The notes below the pieces were generated by a model. The model was not told the origin of the DNA, searched no databases, and was given only the letters and a program-made list of their open reading frames with translations. Positions 1 to 10,187 of a stretch of 32,010 bases of DNA are shown here, in pieces (position 1 is the first letter of the stretch; each line of letters begins with the position of its first letter). The DNA comes from Acidimicrobiaceae bacterium (lineage in GTDB: Bacteria; Actinomycetota; Acidimicrobiia; Acidimicrobiales; Aldehydirespiratoraceae), in assembly GCA_018699415.1 (NCBI GenBank), contig JABIQM010000052.1, positions 1-32,010 on the forward strand, written 5' to 3'. The position numbers and the translations under genes are program-made.

Positions 1-2
1 GA

Positions 3-1547
3 CTCCACTTTCTTGAAATGGGGGGTACCCGACCGACCCAGGATGGCCTTTTCGGCACAGCACTTCGGGCTGGGCTGCAGGTTCTGGGTATCGACGTTTT
101 CGGCCTTATTGACTATGCCGACCCAGAACTGGTAGCGGTTGCCCTGAGTGACTTTATTGAGCCTCTCCGCGATCGTGATTGCAGCCCGGAATCGGTTGTC
201 GTGCTGCCGCCGCCAGAACGGCGGATCGCCCTGGTGGTCGATGGGCTCAATAGTTCGAGCGCCAGAGCCGGAACAATGTCGACACTCGATCTCGAAGACC
301 ATGGGTATGTGGTCCCTGACGTCGTTCGGTTCAGCTATGCGGGTGGGATTGTTCCGCCGGTAGACCCGGGGTGGTCGTCGGCGCTCGAGACGTCGCACTA
401 TGAGGGGCCGGACACCTTTAGAGGTGTGGCTTCGATGGCTGACTCGCTCAGTCGGTTGTTGGCTGACATCGCGACAGTCCAGCCCCATGTACCGATCGAT
501 ATCTACGCACATAGTCTCGGCGGACTGGTGACGCGAGTTTCCCTGGCCGAGATCGACTCCGAGGCGATTCCGATCGGTATCGTCGTGACGTTTGCCAGCC
601 CCCACCAAGGAACTCCGAGTGCCGACATACTTGGTGCAGTAGGTGAACGCGACCTCGGGACGAGAGCTCACAAATTCGCGGAACTCGTCGGTGCCGGTGG
701 GTTTTTCCGTGCACGGGTGATCGATGATCTGAGCACGGACGGCTTCGCCGCTCATTTCGCTGACGTGGCATTTCCCGACGGCATCCACGCGGTGACGATT
801 GGTGCTCGCGGTGATGTCGTGGTGCCTGCCAACAGGGCATGGGCGCCCGGAGCGCGCCATGTCGTCCTCGGTGGCGGGTCACCATTCACAGCTCATAGTG
901 ATGTCGTCGGTCTTGACACTGCCTCTCGAGAAGTCGCCCTCGCTCTCGCCGCAGCCCCACCTGCGTGCGAAGGATTGATCAACCGCTTCTTTGACTGGGT
1001 AATACCGAGTGTGATCGATGCCTCAGAGGAGGGGGTCGCGGCCGTGCTGGACGCCGGTACACTGCTCAACGGCTCATCTGGGCCCGATTCGTCACGACCG
1101 GTGACGATGGCGATTGATTCGGTTCGTGTGATACCCGGTCGCTTCGGCGTCCCGCGCGAACTCCGTAACCGGGAGAAAATCCATGGCAGTTATTTCCATG
1201 AAGCAGTTGCTGGAAGCCGGCGTCCACTTCGGTCATCAGACCCGTCGCTGGAACCCCAAGATGAAGCGATTCATCCACGGCGAGCGATCCGGTATCCACA
1301 TCGTCGATCTACACCAGACGCTCAACCATCTCGAGTCGTCCTACGTGTTTATCCGCGATCTCGTCGCAGATGGCGGCACCGTGCTATTCATCGGCACGAA
1401 GAAGCAGGCTCAGGACTCGATCCAGTCCTATGCCGAGCGCTGCAACATGCCGTACATCAACGAGCGTTGGCTCGGCGGCATGCTTACCAACTTCCAGACG
1501 ATCTCCAAGCGCGTCAGCAAGATGCAGGACTACCGCCGCATGCGTGA
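3..1547 (+). CDS. Alpha/beta-hydrolase (lipase/PGAP1-like), 5' partial, anomalous 3' end
   Basis: The frame is open to the left edge, so the N-terminus may lie outside the window; the first internal ATG is at 18. Counting from that ATG, the nucleophile elbow is AHSLGG with Ser166. Asp266 (in GARGDVVVP) and His293 (in FTAHSDVV) are candidates to complete a Ser-Asp-His triad. The strand [12 protein letters not shown] before it fits the oxyanion strand of a lipase-like fold. The substrate cannot be told. The end is odd: this frame has no stop until 1545-1547, which is 365 nt inside rpsB on the same strand, and the residues encoded there look like out-of-frame translation. The other two frames stop at 1102-1104 and 1115-1117, so a frameshift or a lost stop near 1030-1100 is likely. 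The real C-terminus is therefore uncertain. Confidence 0.6.
   Translation, partial: LHFLEMGGTRPTQDGLFGTALRAGLQVLGIDVFGLIDYADPELVAVALSDFIEPLRDRDCSPESVVVLPPPERRIALVVDGLNSSSARAGTMSTLDLEDHGYVVPDVVRFSYAGGIVPPVDPGWSSALETSHYEGPDTFRGVASMADSLSRLLADIATVQPHVPIDIYAHSLGGLVTRVSLAEIDSEAIPIGIVVTFASPHQGTPSADILGAVGERDLGTRAHKFAELVGAGGFFRARVIDDLSTDGFAAHFADVAFPDGIHAVTIGARGDVVVPANRAWAPGARHVVLGGGSPFTAHSDVVGLDTASREVALALAAAPPACEGLINRFFDWVIPSVIDASEEGVAAVLDAGTLLNGSSGPDSSRPVTMAIDSVRVIPGRFGVPRELRNREKIHGSYFHEAVAGSRRPLRSSDPSLEPQDEAIHPRRAIRYPHRRSTPDAQPSRVVLRVYPRSRRRWRHRAIHRHEEAGSGLDPVLCRALQHAVHQRALARRHAYQLPDDLQARQQDAGLPPHA
1171..1178 (+). promoter_or_regulatory. Ribosome-binding site of rpsB
   Basis: GGGAGAAA ends 4 nt before the ATG at 1183. 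It supports this start and shows that rpsB has a leader, unlike many other genes in the window. A hexamer TGATAC at 1129-1134 could be the -10 box, but no convincing -35 was found. Confidence 0.6.
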
Positions 1548-2166
1548 TTCGGGTGAATTCGAAGCCATGCCGAAGAAAGAAGCCCTTCTCATCGGCCGTG
1601 AGCTGGTCAAGCTCGAGCGCAATCTCGGCGGTATCCGCGACATGGCGAAACTGCCAAGTGCTGTTTTCGTGCTTGACACGAAGAAGGAGCACATCGCAGT
1701 GACCGAGGCCCGCAAGATCGGTATTCCGATCGTTGCCGTGGTCGACACCAACTGTGACCCTGATCTTGTTGACTACGCCATCCCCGGCAACGACGACGCA
1801 ATCCGCGCCGGCGAACTCATGAGTCGGGTCATCTCCGATGCAGTTCTCGAGGGCCGCTTCATCAATTCGAAGCGCCAAGGTGCTGAGGCTGTGAAGCGAA
1901 ACGCGCTTCAGGAATCTGAAGTTGCCGCGCAGCAGGTCCAGGCCCGCGCTGCTGCGGCCACTGAAGCCGCTGAGCGTGATGCTCGCGTTGCCGCTGCCCA
2001 GGCTGCTCCTGCTGAGGAAGCTGCTGCTCCTGTCGAGGAAGCTGCTGCTCCTGTTGAGGAAGCTGCTGCTCCTGTTGAGGAAGCTGCTGCTCCTGTTGAG
2101 GAAGCTGCTGCGCCTGTCGAAGAGACCCTCCCAGCTGCTGGCGACGACAGCACGCCAGCGGCCTGA
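1183..2166 (+). CDS. rpsB: 30S ribosomal protein S2
   Basis: S2 is a small-subunit ribosomal protein that joins late at the neck of the 30S subunit. The N-terminus carries the family signature [19 protein letters not shown], followed by [20 protein letters not shown] and [12 protein letters not shown], all typical of S2. The conserved core ends near residue 235. The remaining 90 or so residues are a low-complexity Ala/Glu/Pro tail that includes five perfect EEAAAPV heptads (residues 278-312). The protein has 327 residues against about 240-260 for a standard S2. It is the first gene of the rpsB-tsf pair, as in most bacteria, with tsf starting 38 nt later. The identification is secure; only the function of the tail is unknown. 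Confidence 0.98.
   Translation: MAVISMKQLLEAGVHFGHQTRRWNPKMKRFIHGERSGIHIVDLHQTLNHLESSYVFIRDLVADGGTVLFIGTKKQAQDSIQSYAERCNMPYINERWLGGMLTNFQTISKRVSKMQDYRRMRDSGEFEAMPKKEALLIGRELVKLERNLGGIRDMAKLPSAVFVLDTKKEHIAVTEARKIGIPIVAVVDTNCDPDLVDYAIPGNDDAIRAGELMSRVISDAVLEGRFINSKRQGAEAVKRNALQESEVAAQQVQARAAAATEAAERDARVAAAQAAPAEEAAAPVEEAAAPVEEAAAPVEEAAAPVEEAAAPVEETLPAAGDDSTPAA
2014..2118 (+). repeat. 21-nt tandem repeat, 5 copies, inside rpsB
   Basis: Five head-to-tail copies of a 21-nt unit (consensus GAGGAAGCTGCTGCTCCTGT plus T or C) begin at 2014, 2035, 2056, 2077 and 2098. They encode EEAAAPV five times. The copies differ only at a few silent positions, so the array probably arose by recent slippage or unequal crossing-over. 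Confidence 0.95.
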
Positions 2167-2204
2167 CCGCACTTTCACCCAACTGCACGCAAGGAACATC
2201 GAGA

Positions 2205-4329
<2,125 letters not shown>

Positions 4330-4357
4330 CCTCAAGTAGCACTGGAAGGGCGAATCC

Positions 4358-5659
4358 GTGACCGACGATTCCAACGACTTTGTGGGTGAATCCACCCCAG
4401 ACGATGATTTTGCGGCCCCTGGCCGGAGCGTCTTCGGCGACGACGACATGTCGTTCGACAACGACGACGATGCTATTCCGCACTGGAGTGAACCCGCCAC
4501 CGGCGCGGTACCTCAGATCGGTGCTAACACCGGAACTGCCGAATCCATCACCTTTGACCCGTCGCCCGAGCCGTCATTGGCCGAGGCCGATGTTGACGAG
4601 TTGGCCGCATGGGCTGGTGCGTCGACTAATCCGGTGTGGGCCGAAGCATCTTCGCCAGGCGTTCAGGAACCGACTCAGATCGGTCAGGCGGAAACTGCCG
4701 ACGACTTCTTTAGCTTCGATGATCAGCAGCGCCCATCACGTCGTGCTTCGGCAGCGATGGGCGAGTCCGAGGCGGCGCCAGAAGAATCCGTTGGAGATCG
4801 GTTTGGTGTCACGACCGGTAACTCCGGTGATCGTGACATGCCTATGGCGATCACGGTCGGTGTCGGACTCGCCGCGCTCGTCTTGGCGGCTATGGCAGTC
4901 GGCCCAGTAGCCGCCCTCGTGGTGGTCACCATTGCGCTTGGTCTTGCTGCCGTCGAGTACTACAACGCTGTGCGAGTGGCCGGCTACCAGCCCGCCGTGC
5001 TGCTCGGTCTCACCGCCACGATTGCTATGCCACTCGCCGTCTACTGGCGAGGCGAAGCTGCTATCACCATGGTGCTGGTGCTTGCCTTCATCTTTGGAGC
5101 TCTCTGGTATCTCCTTGGCGTCGCACACGATGGTGCGATGCGAGGGCTTGGCTCGACGATGCTCGGCATCATGCACATTGGCGTGCTGGGCTCGTTCGCT
5201 GCGTTGCTGTTGGCGACCGATGAGACCCACGGAACTGGTCTACTCACCGTTGCGATCATCATTACCGTTGCCTACGACGTGGGTGGTCTGGCGATTGGCA
5301 AAACGATCGGCCGCCGTGCACTGTCGCCGGCGAGCCCCAACAAGACGATCGAGGGTCTTATCGGCGGCTTCGTTGTCGCTTTCGGCGCCGCCATCATCAT
5401 GGGCGTGTTGGGTAAGCCAGCCCCGCTCGCTAGCTCGGATCTCGGCGGCGGTATGACCTCGATGATCATCCTGGGCGTCTTCGCAGCAGCGGCTGCCCCG
5501 GTCGGTGATCTGGTTGAGTCGCTCATCAAGCGAGACCTGGGTATCAAGGACATGGGTTCGATCCTTCCCGGGCACGGTGGTCTTCTCGATCGCTTCGACG
5601 GCTTGTTGTTTGTGCTTCCCGTCACCTGGTACGTCTCGCAGTACGTGCTCTTTACCTGA
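4358..5659 (+). CDS. cdsA: Phosphatidate cytidylyltransferase with long acidic N-terminal extension
   Basis: The enzyme makes CDP-diacylglycerol from phosphatidate and CTP in the membrane, the branch point of phospholipid synthesis. The family signature occupies residues 388-414, including SLIKRDLGIKD and PGHGGLLDRFD. About eight hydrophobic segments fill residues 165-433. The first 160 or so residues are extra: acidic, Gly/Pro/Ser-rich and without a hydrophobic segment, so probably disordered and cytosolic. That part contains IPHWSEPATGAVPQI and a weaker echo, NPVWAEASSPGVQEP. GGAAGGG at 4344-4350 lies 7 nt before the GTG and supports the start. The gene follows frr after 28 nt. Confidence 0.93.
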   Translation: MTDDSNDFVGESTPDDDFAAPGRSVFGDDDMSFDNDDDAIPHWSEPATGAVPQIGANTGTAESITFDPSPEPSLAEADVDELAAWAGASTNPVWAEASSPGVQEPTQIGQAETADDFFSFDDQQRPSRRASAAMGESEAAPEESVGDRFGVTTGNSGDRDMPMAITVGVGLAALVLAAMAVGPVAALVVVTIALGLAAVEYYNAVRVAGYQPAVLLGLTATIAMPLAVYWRGEAAITMVLVLAFIFGALWYLLGVAHDGAMRGLGSTMLGIMHIGVLGSFAALLLATDETHGTGLLTVAIIITVAYDVGGLAIGKTIGRRALSPASPNKTIEGLIGGFVVAFGAAIIMGVLGKPAPLASSDLGGGMTSMIILGVFAAAAAPVGDLVESLIKRDLGIKDMGSILPGHGGLLDRFDGLLFVLPVTWYVSQYVLFT

Positions 5660-5676
5660 GCCGCGTGCCATGGGCC

Positions 5677-5688
5677 GGCCGATCGGCC
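5677..5688. promoter_or_regulatory. 12-bp perfect palindrome abutting the dxr -10 box
   Basis: GGCCGATCGGCC is a perfect inverted repeat that ends exactly where the putative -10 hexamer begins (5689). An operator is possible from this position. GC-rich palindromes of this size also occur by chance. Confidence 0.35.
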
Positions 5689-5694
5689 TAGCGT
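5689..5694 (+). promoter_or_regulatory. Putative -10 box of a leaderless dxr promoter
   Basis: TAGCGT (form TANNNT) lies 7 nt before the GTG start of dxr, so transcription would begin at about the first base of the start codon. No Shine-Dalgarno sequence precedes the GTG. No -35 box is visible. Confidence 0.5.
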
Positions 5695-5701
5695 CGACTC
5701 C

Positions 5702-6880
5702 GTGACCACCACGATTGCCGTCCTCGGGTCTTCAGGTTCCATAGGCACGCAAACTCTCGACGTCGTACGGGCCTTGCCGGCGGACTATCGCGTTGTCGCT
5801 CTCGGTGTTGCAACGTCGGTCGACACGCTTGTCGAGCAGGCCAAGGAGTTCCGCCCCGATGTCGTGGCCATCGGCGACGAGGTGGCCGCTGCTGGACTCG
5901 CTGAACGCCTTCCGGCAGGCACAGAACTTCTTGTCGGCGCAGATGCCATGGCCGAGGCCGCGGTTGCCGGCGATGTTGTCATCAATGGTGTGGTCGGGTT
6001 CGCGGGGTTGTCCGTCACCATGGCCACGTTGGAGGCAGGCAAACGACTCGGCTTGGCGAATAAGGAATCCTTGATCGCTGCCGGTCCGGTGGTGCAGCGC
6101 GCGTGGGCAACGCCGGGAGCCGAGCTCGTCCCAGTTGACAGCGAGCACTGTGCGGTGCACCAATGTCTTCGGGCCAACGAAATCACCGGCAAAATCGGGG
6201 ATGCTGACCGTGTCCGCAAGGTCGTGCTGACAGCAAGTGGTGGCCCTTTCAGGGGTCGATCTCGCGCCGATCTTGAGGGAGTCACTATCGACCACGCTCT
6301 GGCGCATCCGACCTGGTCGATGGGCCCGAAGATCACCATCGATTCGAGCACCCTGATCAATAAGGGACTTGAGGTCATCGAAGCTCACGGGTTGTTTGGC
6401 ATTGGTTTTGACGATATCGATGTGGTCGTACACCCCCAGTCGATCATTCACTCAATGGTGACCTTCACCGATGGGGCCACCATCGCCCAGCTATCAAAAC
6501 CGGATATGAGGTTGTGCATTGGCTACGCATTGGCCTTTCCTGACCGACTGGATGTGCCGTATGGCGACATCGACTGGTCGGAGCTCTCCCGACTCGACTT
6601 CCAGCCACCCGATCTTGATGCCTTCCCCGGCCTTGGACTGGCGTACGACGCAGGCCGAGCGGGCGAAACCGCGCCCGCCTGGTTCAGTGCGGCCAACGAA
6701 GTTGCCGTGGATGCATTCCTCAAGGGCCAGATCCGCTGGGTCGATATCGCAGATGTCGTGGATGGTGCCCTTCAGCGCTGGCCGGGCACAATTGCCACCG
6801 ATGTCGGGGTTGTACTCGACATCGACCGCCGAGCCAGAGATGAGGCTGCCGCAGTGATCCAGGAGCTTGTCGTACTATGA
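5702..6880 (+). CDS. dxr: 1-deoxy-D-xylulose 5-phosphate reductoisomerase
   Basis: This is the second enzyme of the MEP isoprenoid pathway. It converts DXP to 2-C-methyl-D-erythritol 4-phosphate with NADPH. The Rossmann loop GSSGSIG is at residues 9-15. NKES (120-123) and the metal-binding PVDSEH (144-149) are intact. Further conserved parts are TASGGPFRG, HPTWSMGPKITIDSSTLINKGLE and VHPQSIIHSMV. The length (392) is normal. The GTG start lacks a ribosome-binding site but has a -10-like TAGCGT 7 nt upstream. The stop overlaps the next ATG (ATGA), which ties the gene to the site-2 protease downstream. Confidence 0.97.
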   Translation: MTTTIAVLGSSGSIGTQTLDVVRALPADYRVVALGVATSVDTLVEQAKEFRPDVVAIGDEVAAAGLAERLPAGTELLVGADAMAEAAVAGDVVINGVVGFAGLSVTMATLEAGKRLGLANKESLIAAGPVVQRAWATPGAELVPVDSEHCAVHQCLRANEITGKIGDADRVRKVVLTASGGPFRGRSRADLEGVTIDHALAHPTWSMGPKITIDSSTLINKGLEVIEAHGLFGIGFDDIDVVVHPQSIIHSMVTFTDGATIAQLSKPDMRLCIGYALAFPDRLDVPYGDIDWSELSRLDFQPPDLDAFPGLGLAYDAGRAGETAPAWFSAANEVAVDAFLKGQIRWVDIADVVDGALQRWPGTIATDVGVVLDIDRRARDEAAAVIQELVVL

Positions 6881-8364
6881 CCGAAGCACTCACGCATCGA
6901 GAGCCAAAAGGCGACATCACCGGTGTGTTGTTGTTGTCTGGGCTCCTTCTCGCGCTCGGCTTCTTGGCCAGCTGGACGTGGTTCTTTATCGTTGTCGCCA
7001 TCATCTTCATGATCTTCATGCATGAGATGGGCCACTACCTGACGGCTCGTTGGACAGGCATGAAGACCACAGAGTTCTTCATCGGCTTTGGTCCGCGGCT
7101 TTGGTCTTTTCGTCGCGGCGAGACTGAGTACGGCGTGAAAGCGATCCCTGCTGGCGCCTATGTGCGCATCGAGGGAATGAACAATCTCGAAGAAGTGCCC
7201 GAAGAGGACGAACCACGGACCTACCGGGCAAAGTCATTCCCACGGAAGCTGCTTGTCGTCTCTGCCGGGTCGATCATGCACTTCCTTATGGCGCTGGTAC
7301 TTCTCTACGCCTTCTTTGTCGGTTGGGGTGACCCAAGCGACCCGAGGGCGTGGGAGGTTGGATCAGTATCGAGCCAGAGCGCCGCCCTCGACCTTGGTAC
7401 TGAAACCGGCGATGTGATTGTGTCCCTCGATGGCGTAAAGATCGATGACTTTGATCAGTTTGGCGGTCTCGTACGGTCACGTGGCGGCGAGACCGTCGAC
7501 ATTTCGTATCTTCGTGACGGCGAGAGCATTCTCGACACCGTGGTACTCGGTGGCCGACTCAGCGATGCAGGTGCGGACGCATTCGGTGGGCTCCTGGAGA
7601 ACGACCGAATTCTTCAGATCGATGGGGTAGATGTGTCGAGCTGGGACGACGTGCTCGCGCAACTCGATGGCAAGATTGGCAAGACCATCTCGGTGGTTGT
7701 TGATCCGGTCGATGGTGTTGAACTCCAACTATTCGACGACATTGAAGTCAATGCAATTCTTCCAGCCAATGAGGCTGTCGTCGGATTCTTCGGGATCTCT
7801 CAGAAACGAATCGCACAGGACGTGGGTGCAATTGAGGGCATCGGCCGGTCGGTTACCGGGCTCGGCCAGTACACAAAGCTCGCGTTCGAGAACATGTGGG
7901 AGCTCATCACCGGTGGCGGACTCAGTAACTTTGTCTCCGACACGGTGACCGGAAATACCGAGAGTGCTCAAGAGCAACTCGAAGAGGCGGCCAACAGCGC
8001 GGAGCGCGAGTCGGCAGGACGGTTACTCGATACCGACAATCCTGACGAGGACCGCATCCTGTCGATCTACGGCGCCGCCCGTGCCGGCACAATCCTGTCG
8101 GGGGAGGGTTTCGAGAATGCCCTGGTGTTCCTGGCCGGTCTGAACATCTTTATCGGCATCTTCAACATGTTCCCGTTCCCGCCGCTCGACGGCGGCCACG
8201 TTGTCGTGGCTGTGTACGAGCGCATCCGCTCAGTCGGTGGTCGCCAACATCGAGTCGACTACAACAAACTCCTTCCGCTGACCTACGCAGTCTTCTTGGT
8301 CCTTGTCGGCTTCGGCCTGCTGGCGCTATTCCGCGACATCATCGACCCAATTAACCTCGGCTAA
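6877..8364 (+). CDS. Site-2 protease (RseP/Rip1 family zinc metalloprotease)
   Basis: This is an intramembrane protease that cleaves membrane anchors such as anti-sigma factors. HEMGH (residues 49-53) supplies two zinc-binding histidines and the catalytic glutamate. The third ligand region is NMFPFPPLDGGH, with Asp438. A hydrophobic helix precedes HEMGH and two more flank the C-terminal motif. Between them lie two PDZ-like stretches, one around VIVSLDGVKIDDFDQ and one around ILQIDGVDVSSWDDV, so a tandem PDZ pair is likely. At 495 residues it is longer than many homologues. It sits between dxr and ispG, as in mycobacteria (rip1). Substrates cannot be inferred from this window. Confidence 0.93.
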   Translation: MTEALTHREPKGDITGVLLLSGLLLALGFLASWTWFFIVVAIIFMIFMHEMGHYLTARWTGMKTTEFFIGFGPRLWSFRRGETEYGVKAIPAGAYVRIEGMNNLEEVPEEDEPRTYRAKSFPRKLLVVSAGSIMHFLMALVLLYAFFVGWGDPSDPRAWEVGSVSSQSAALDLGTETGDVIVSLDGVKIDDFDQFGGLVRSRGGETVDISYLRDGESILDTVVLGGRLSDAGADAFGGLLENDRILQIDGVDVSSWDDVLAQLDGKIGKTISVVVDPVDGVELQLFDDIEVNAILPANEAVVGFFGISQKRIAQDVGAIEGIGRSVTGLGQYTKLAFENMWELITGGGLSNFVSDTVTGNTESAQEQLEEAANSAERESAGRLLDTDNPDEDRILSIYGAARAGTILSGEGFENALVFLAGLNIFIGIFNMFPFPPLDGGHVVVAVYERIRSVGGRQHRVDYNKLLPLTYAVFLVLVGFGLLALFRDIIDPINLG

Positions 8365-8373
8365 ACAACGCAC

Positions 8374-8391
8374 GTCTGGGGACAGACCCCC
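8374..8391. repeat. Short REP-like inverted repeat
   Basis: GTCTGGGGACAGACCCCC can fold as GTCTG/CAGAC with loop GGGA, or as GGGG/CCCC. It lies between the site-2 protease stop and the ispG promoter. GGGGACAGAC-type elements resemble dispersed extragenic palindromes in other genomes, but only one copy was noticed here. It may also serve as a weak terminator. Confidence 0.35.
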
Positions 8392-8410
8392 TTCGTGCTT
8401 TGTTCATCGG

Positions 8411-8416
8411 TAGATT
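8411..8416 (+). promoter_or_regulatory. Putative -10 box of a leaderless ispG promoter
   Basis: TAGATT lies 6 nt before the GTG at 8423. No Shine-Dalgarno sequence is present in the gap. The geometry predicts transcription starting at the start codon. Confidence 0.5.
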
Positions 8417-8422
8417 CACAGT

Positions 8423-9652
8423 GTGGAATTCACGCAGAGCTTCCCTCGTCACGAGACCAAGCAGATCATGGTGGGCGATGTCCCCGTGGGTGGGGGAGCG
8501 CCAATAACGGTCCAGTCGATGACGGTGACCAAGACCGCGGACCACGAAGCCACTCTCCAACAGATCTACGCACTTGCCGCTGCCGGCTGCGACATCGTGC
8601 GCTGCACGTGCAATGAACCGGAAGCTGCAGAAGGACTAGCCCGAATCGTGCCCCGGTCCCCGGTGCCGATCGTGGCCGACATTCATCACCAGTACCGTCG
8701 GGCGCTTGAAGCGCTCGAGGCCGGTGTCCACTGCCTGCGCTTGAACCCAGGCAACATTCGGAATCCTGAACACATCAAACTCGTGGCTCGTGAGGCCAAG
8801 GATCGCAACGTGCCGATCCGAATTGGGGTCAACGGCGGCTCGCTCCACCCAGATCTTTATAAGAAGTACGGTGGCAAGGTCACCCCTGAGGCGATGGTCG
8901 AGTCGGCACTCGACGAAATCCGTTACTTCGACGATGTCGGCTTCGACCTGATCAAAATCTCGGTCAAGGCATCGAGCGTGCCACTGATGATCGAGGCATA
9001 TCGCCAACTCGCGGCGGTCACTGACTATCCGCTGCACCTCGGCGTGACTGAAGCTGGCCCTCCTCCAATCGGGACACTCAAGGCCACCGCTGGGATGGCA
9101 ACACTGCTCGCCGAGGGCATCGGCGACACAATCCGCTACTCGCTCACGGCCGACCCGGTGGAGGAAGCCAAAGCTGGTCGTCAACTCCTCGAGACACTTG
9201 GCCTTCGGGAACGAAAGAACATCGACCTGATCTCGTGCCCTAGTTGTGGCCGAGCAGAGGTCGATGTCGTGGGCATCGCCAATGAAGCCATGGAGGCGTT
9301 TGGTGAGCGCGAGATTCCGCTGCAGGTCGCGGTGATGGGCTGTGTGGTGAATGGTCCTGGAGAGGCGCGTGACGCCGACCTTGGAATCGCTGCGGGCAAT
9401 CAGCGCGGTCATCTATTTGTCAAGGGTCAGAACGTGATGGTCGTGCCAGAAGACGAGATGGTCGGCACCCTCGTCGAATGGGCCGAGTTCATTCACGAAC
9501 ACGGTGCTGATGCCGCGTTGGTGAAAGCAGCCACTACCAAGGACGCAGCCAAACGTGCCGCGGAGGAAGATCGCGCTCGCAACCTGAACGATCGTGGTGA
9601 TGACGCGAACGACTCCGAATCGGTGATTGCCGAGATTCGCCGTAGTCACTGA
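8423..9652 (+). CDS. ispG: 4-hydroxy-3-methylbut-2-en-1-yl diphosphate synthase
   Basis: This iron-sulfur enzyme of the MEP pathway converts the cyclic diphosphate MEcPP to HMBPP. Cys272 and Cys275 (CPSCG) and Cys307 (MGCVVNGPGE) are the expected [4Fe-4S] ligands, with Glu314 following. The N-terminal TIM-barrel motifs PITVQSMTVTKT and ADIHH are present. The 409 residues include a charged C-terminal tail of about 35 residues beyond the usual end. The GTG start at 8423 has no ribosome-binding site, only a -10-like hexamer 6 nt upstream. The gene is third in a dxr-protease-ispG cluster that is typical of Actinomycetota. Confidence 0.97.
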   Translation: MEFTQSFPRHETKQIMVGDVPVGGGAPITVQSMTVTKTADHEATLQQIYALAAAGCDIVRCTCNEPEAAEGLARIVPRSPVPIVADIHHQYRRALEALEAGVHCLRLNPGNIRNPEHIKLVAREAKDRNVPIRIGVNGGSLHPDLYKKYGGKVTPEAMVESALDEIRYFDDVGFDLIKISVKASSVPLMIEAYRQLAAVTDYPLHLGVTEAGPPPIGTLKATAGMATLLAEGIGDTIRYSLTADPVEEAKAGRQLLETLGLRERKNIDLISCPSCGRAEVDVVGIANEAMEAFGEREIPLQVAVMGCVVNGPGEARDADLGIAAGNQRGHLFVKGQNVMVVPEDEMVGTLVEWAEFIHEHGADAALVKAATTKDAAKRAAEEDRARNLNDRGDDANDSESVIAEIRRSH

Positions 9653-9653
9653 C

Positions 9654-10070
9654 ATGGCCAAGGTTGAGGTCGACCGACGCGCTGCCGTCGAACGTCGCCT
9701 GCCGCCGGTTTCAGTGAAATCGGGTGCACCGGCAGACGGTTACGCTCCGGCTGGCAAAGCTGGTGAGCATGTGTTCGTCCCACTTACACAGGCCGAGTTC
9801 AATCAGGCTCAATACCTTCGGCGACGCCAAAAGTCAGCCATCTACGGCGGGGTTGCATGCTTCGTTCTAGGCGCAGCACTGAGCCGGTTCACCCTGCTGC
9901 TTCCCCTCGGGGCCATCATCGGGGTGCTGTCGGTGGTGCTGTGGGTTCTTGCCACCATGACGCTCAAACGGTTTCTGCCGGGGGTCGACATCAGCACAAA
10001 TGGACGGCGCGTAGAGCTCAGTCGAGTTCATCGGGACTTTGTCGCGGCCGTAAGCGACGCCAAGGCCTGA
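9654..10070 (+). CDS. Small membrane protein with two hydrophobic segments, function unknown
   Basis: I do not recognise a family. The start is placed at the ATG 1 nt after the ispG stop (protein begins MAKVEVDRRAAVERR, 138 residues). An earlier in-frame start at 9627 would overlap ispG by 26 nt. The N-terminal 60 residues are charged and soluble. Two hydrophobic stretches follow (SAIYGGVACFVLGAAL and a longer one around LLLPLGAIIGVLSVVLWVLA). A short polar tail ends the protein. The proximity suggests co-transcription with ispG, but no link to isoprenoid synthesis is shown. Confidence 0.75.
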   Translation: MAKVEVDRRAAVERRLPPVSVKSGAPADGYAPAGKAGEHVFVPLTQAEFNQAQYLRRRQKSAIYGGVACFVLGAALSRFTLLLPLGAIIGVLSVVLWVLATMTLKRFLPGVDISTNGRRVELSRVHRDFVAAVSDAKA

Positions 10071-10076
10071 TATCCT
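10071..10076 (+). promoter_or_regulatory. Candidate -10 box for the rimP-nusA-infB operon
   Basis: TATCCT starts directly after the stop of the preceding gene. With a start site near 10083 it would give a leader of about 105 nt that includes the hairpin at 10111-10131. No good -35 was found, so this is tentative. Confidence 0.35.
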
Positions 10077-10110
10077 TACGGCCGACGTTCACACCCGGGT
10101 TTTTGGTTGA

Positions 10111-10131
10111 GGCGTGGCCCTAGGCCACGCC
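10111..10131 (+). terminator. Strong hairpin in the rimP leader, terminator or attenuator
   Basis: GGCGTGGCC and GGCCACGCC form a perfect 9-bp stem with a CTA loop, followed by TTTCTCGATT. The T-run is short and broken, so termination may be partial. It could end the ispG transcript, attenuate the operon, or both. Confidence 0.6.
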
Positions 10132-10174
10132 TTTCTCGATTCACGGGAATTACCAGCAGAATCATCACAGCGAA

Positions 10175-10180
10175 GGGAGG
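10175..10180 (+). promoter_or_regulatory. Ribosome-binding site that sets the rimP start
   Basis: GGGAGG lies 7 nt before the ATG at 10188. The in-frame upstream start at 10107 would run through the leader hairpin and add 27 residues not seen in RimP, so 10188 is preferred. Confidence 0.8.
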
Positions 10181-10187
10181 CAATGAG

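Noticed and set aside
2014-2118. CRISPR-like periodicity in rpsB
   Set aside because: The 21-nt units are contiguous, without spacers, and in frame with the S2 protein.
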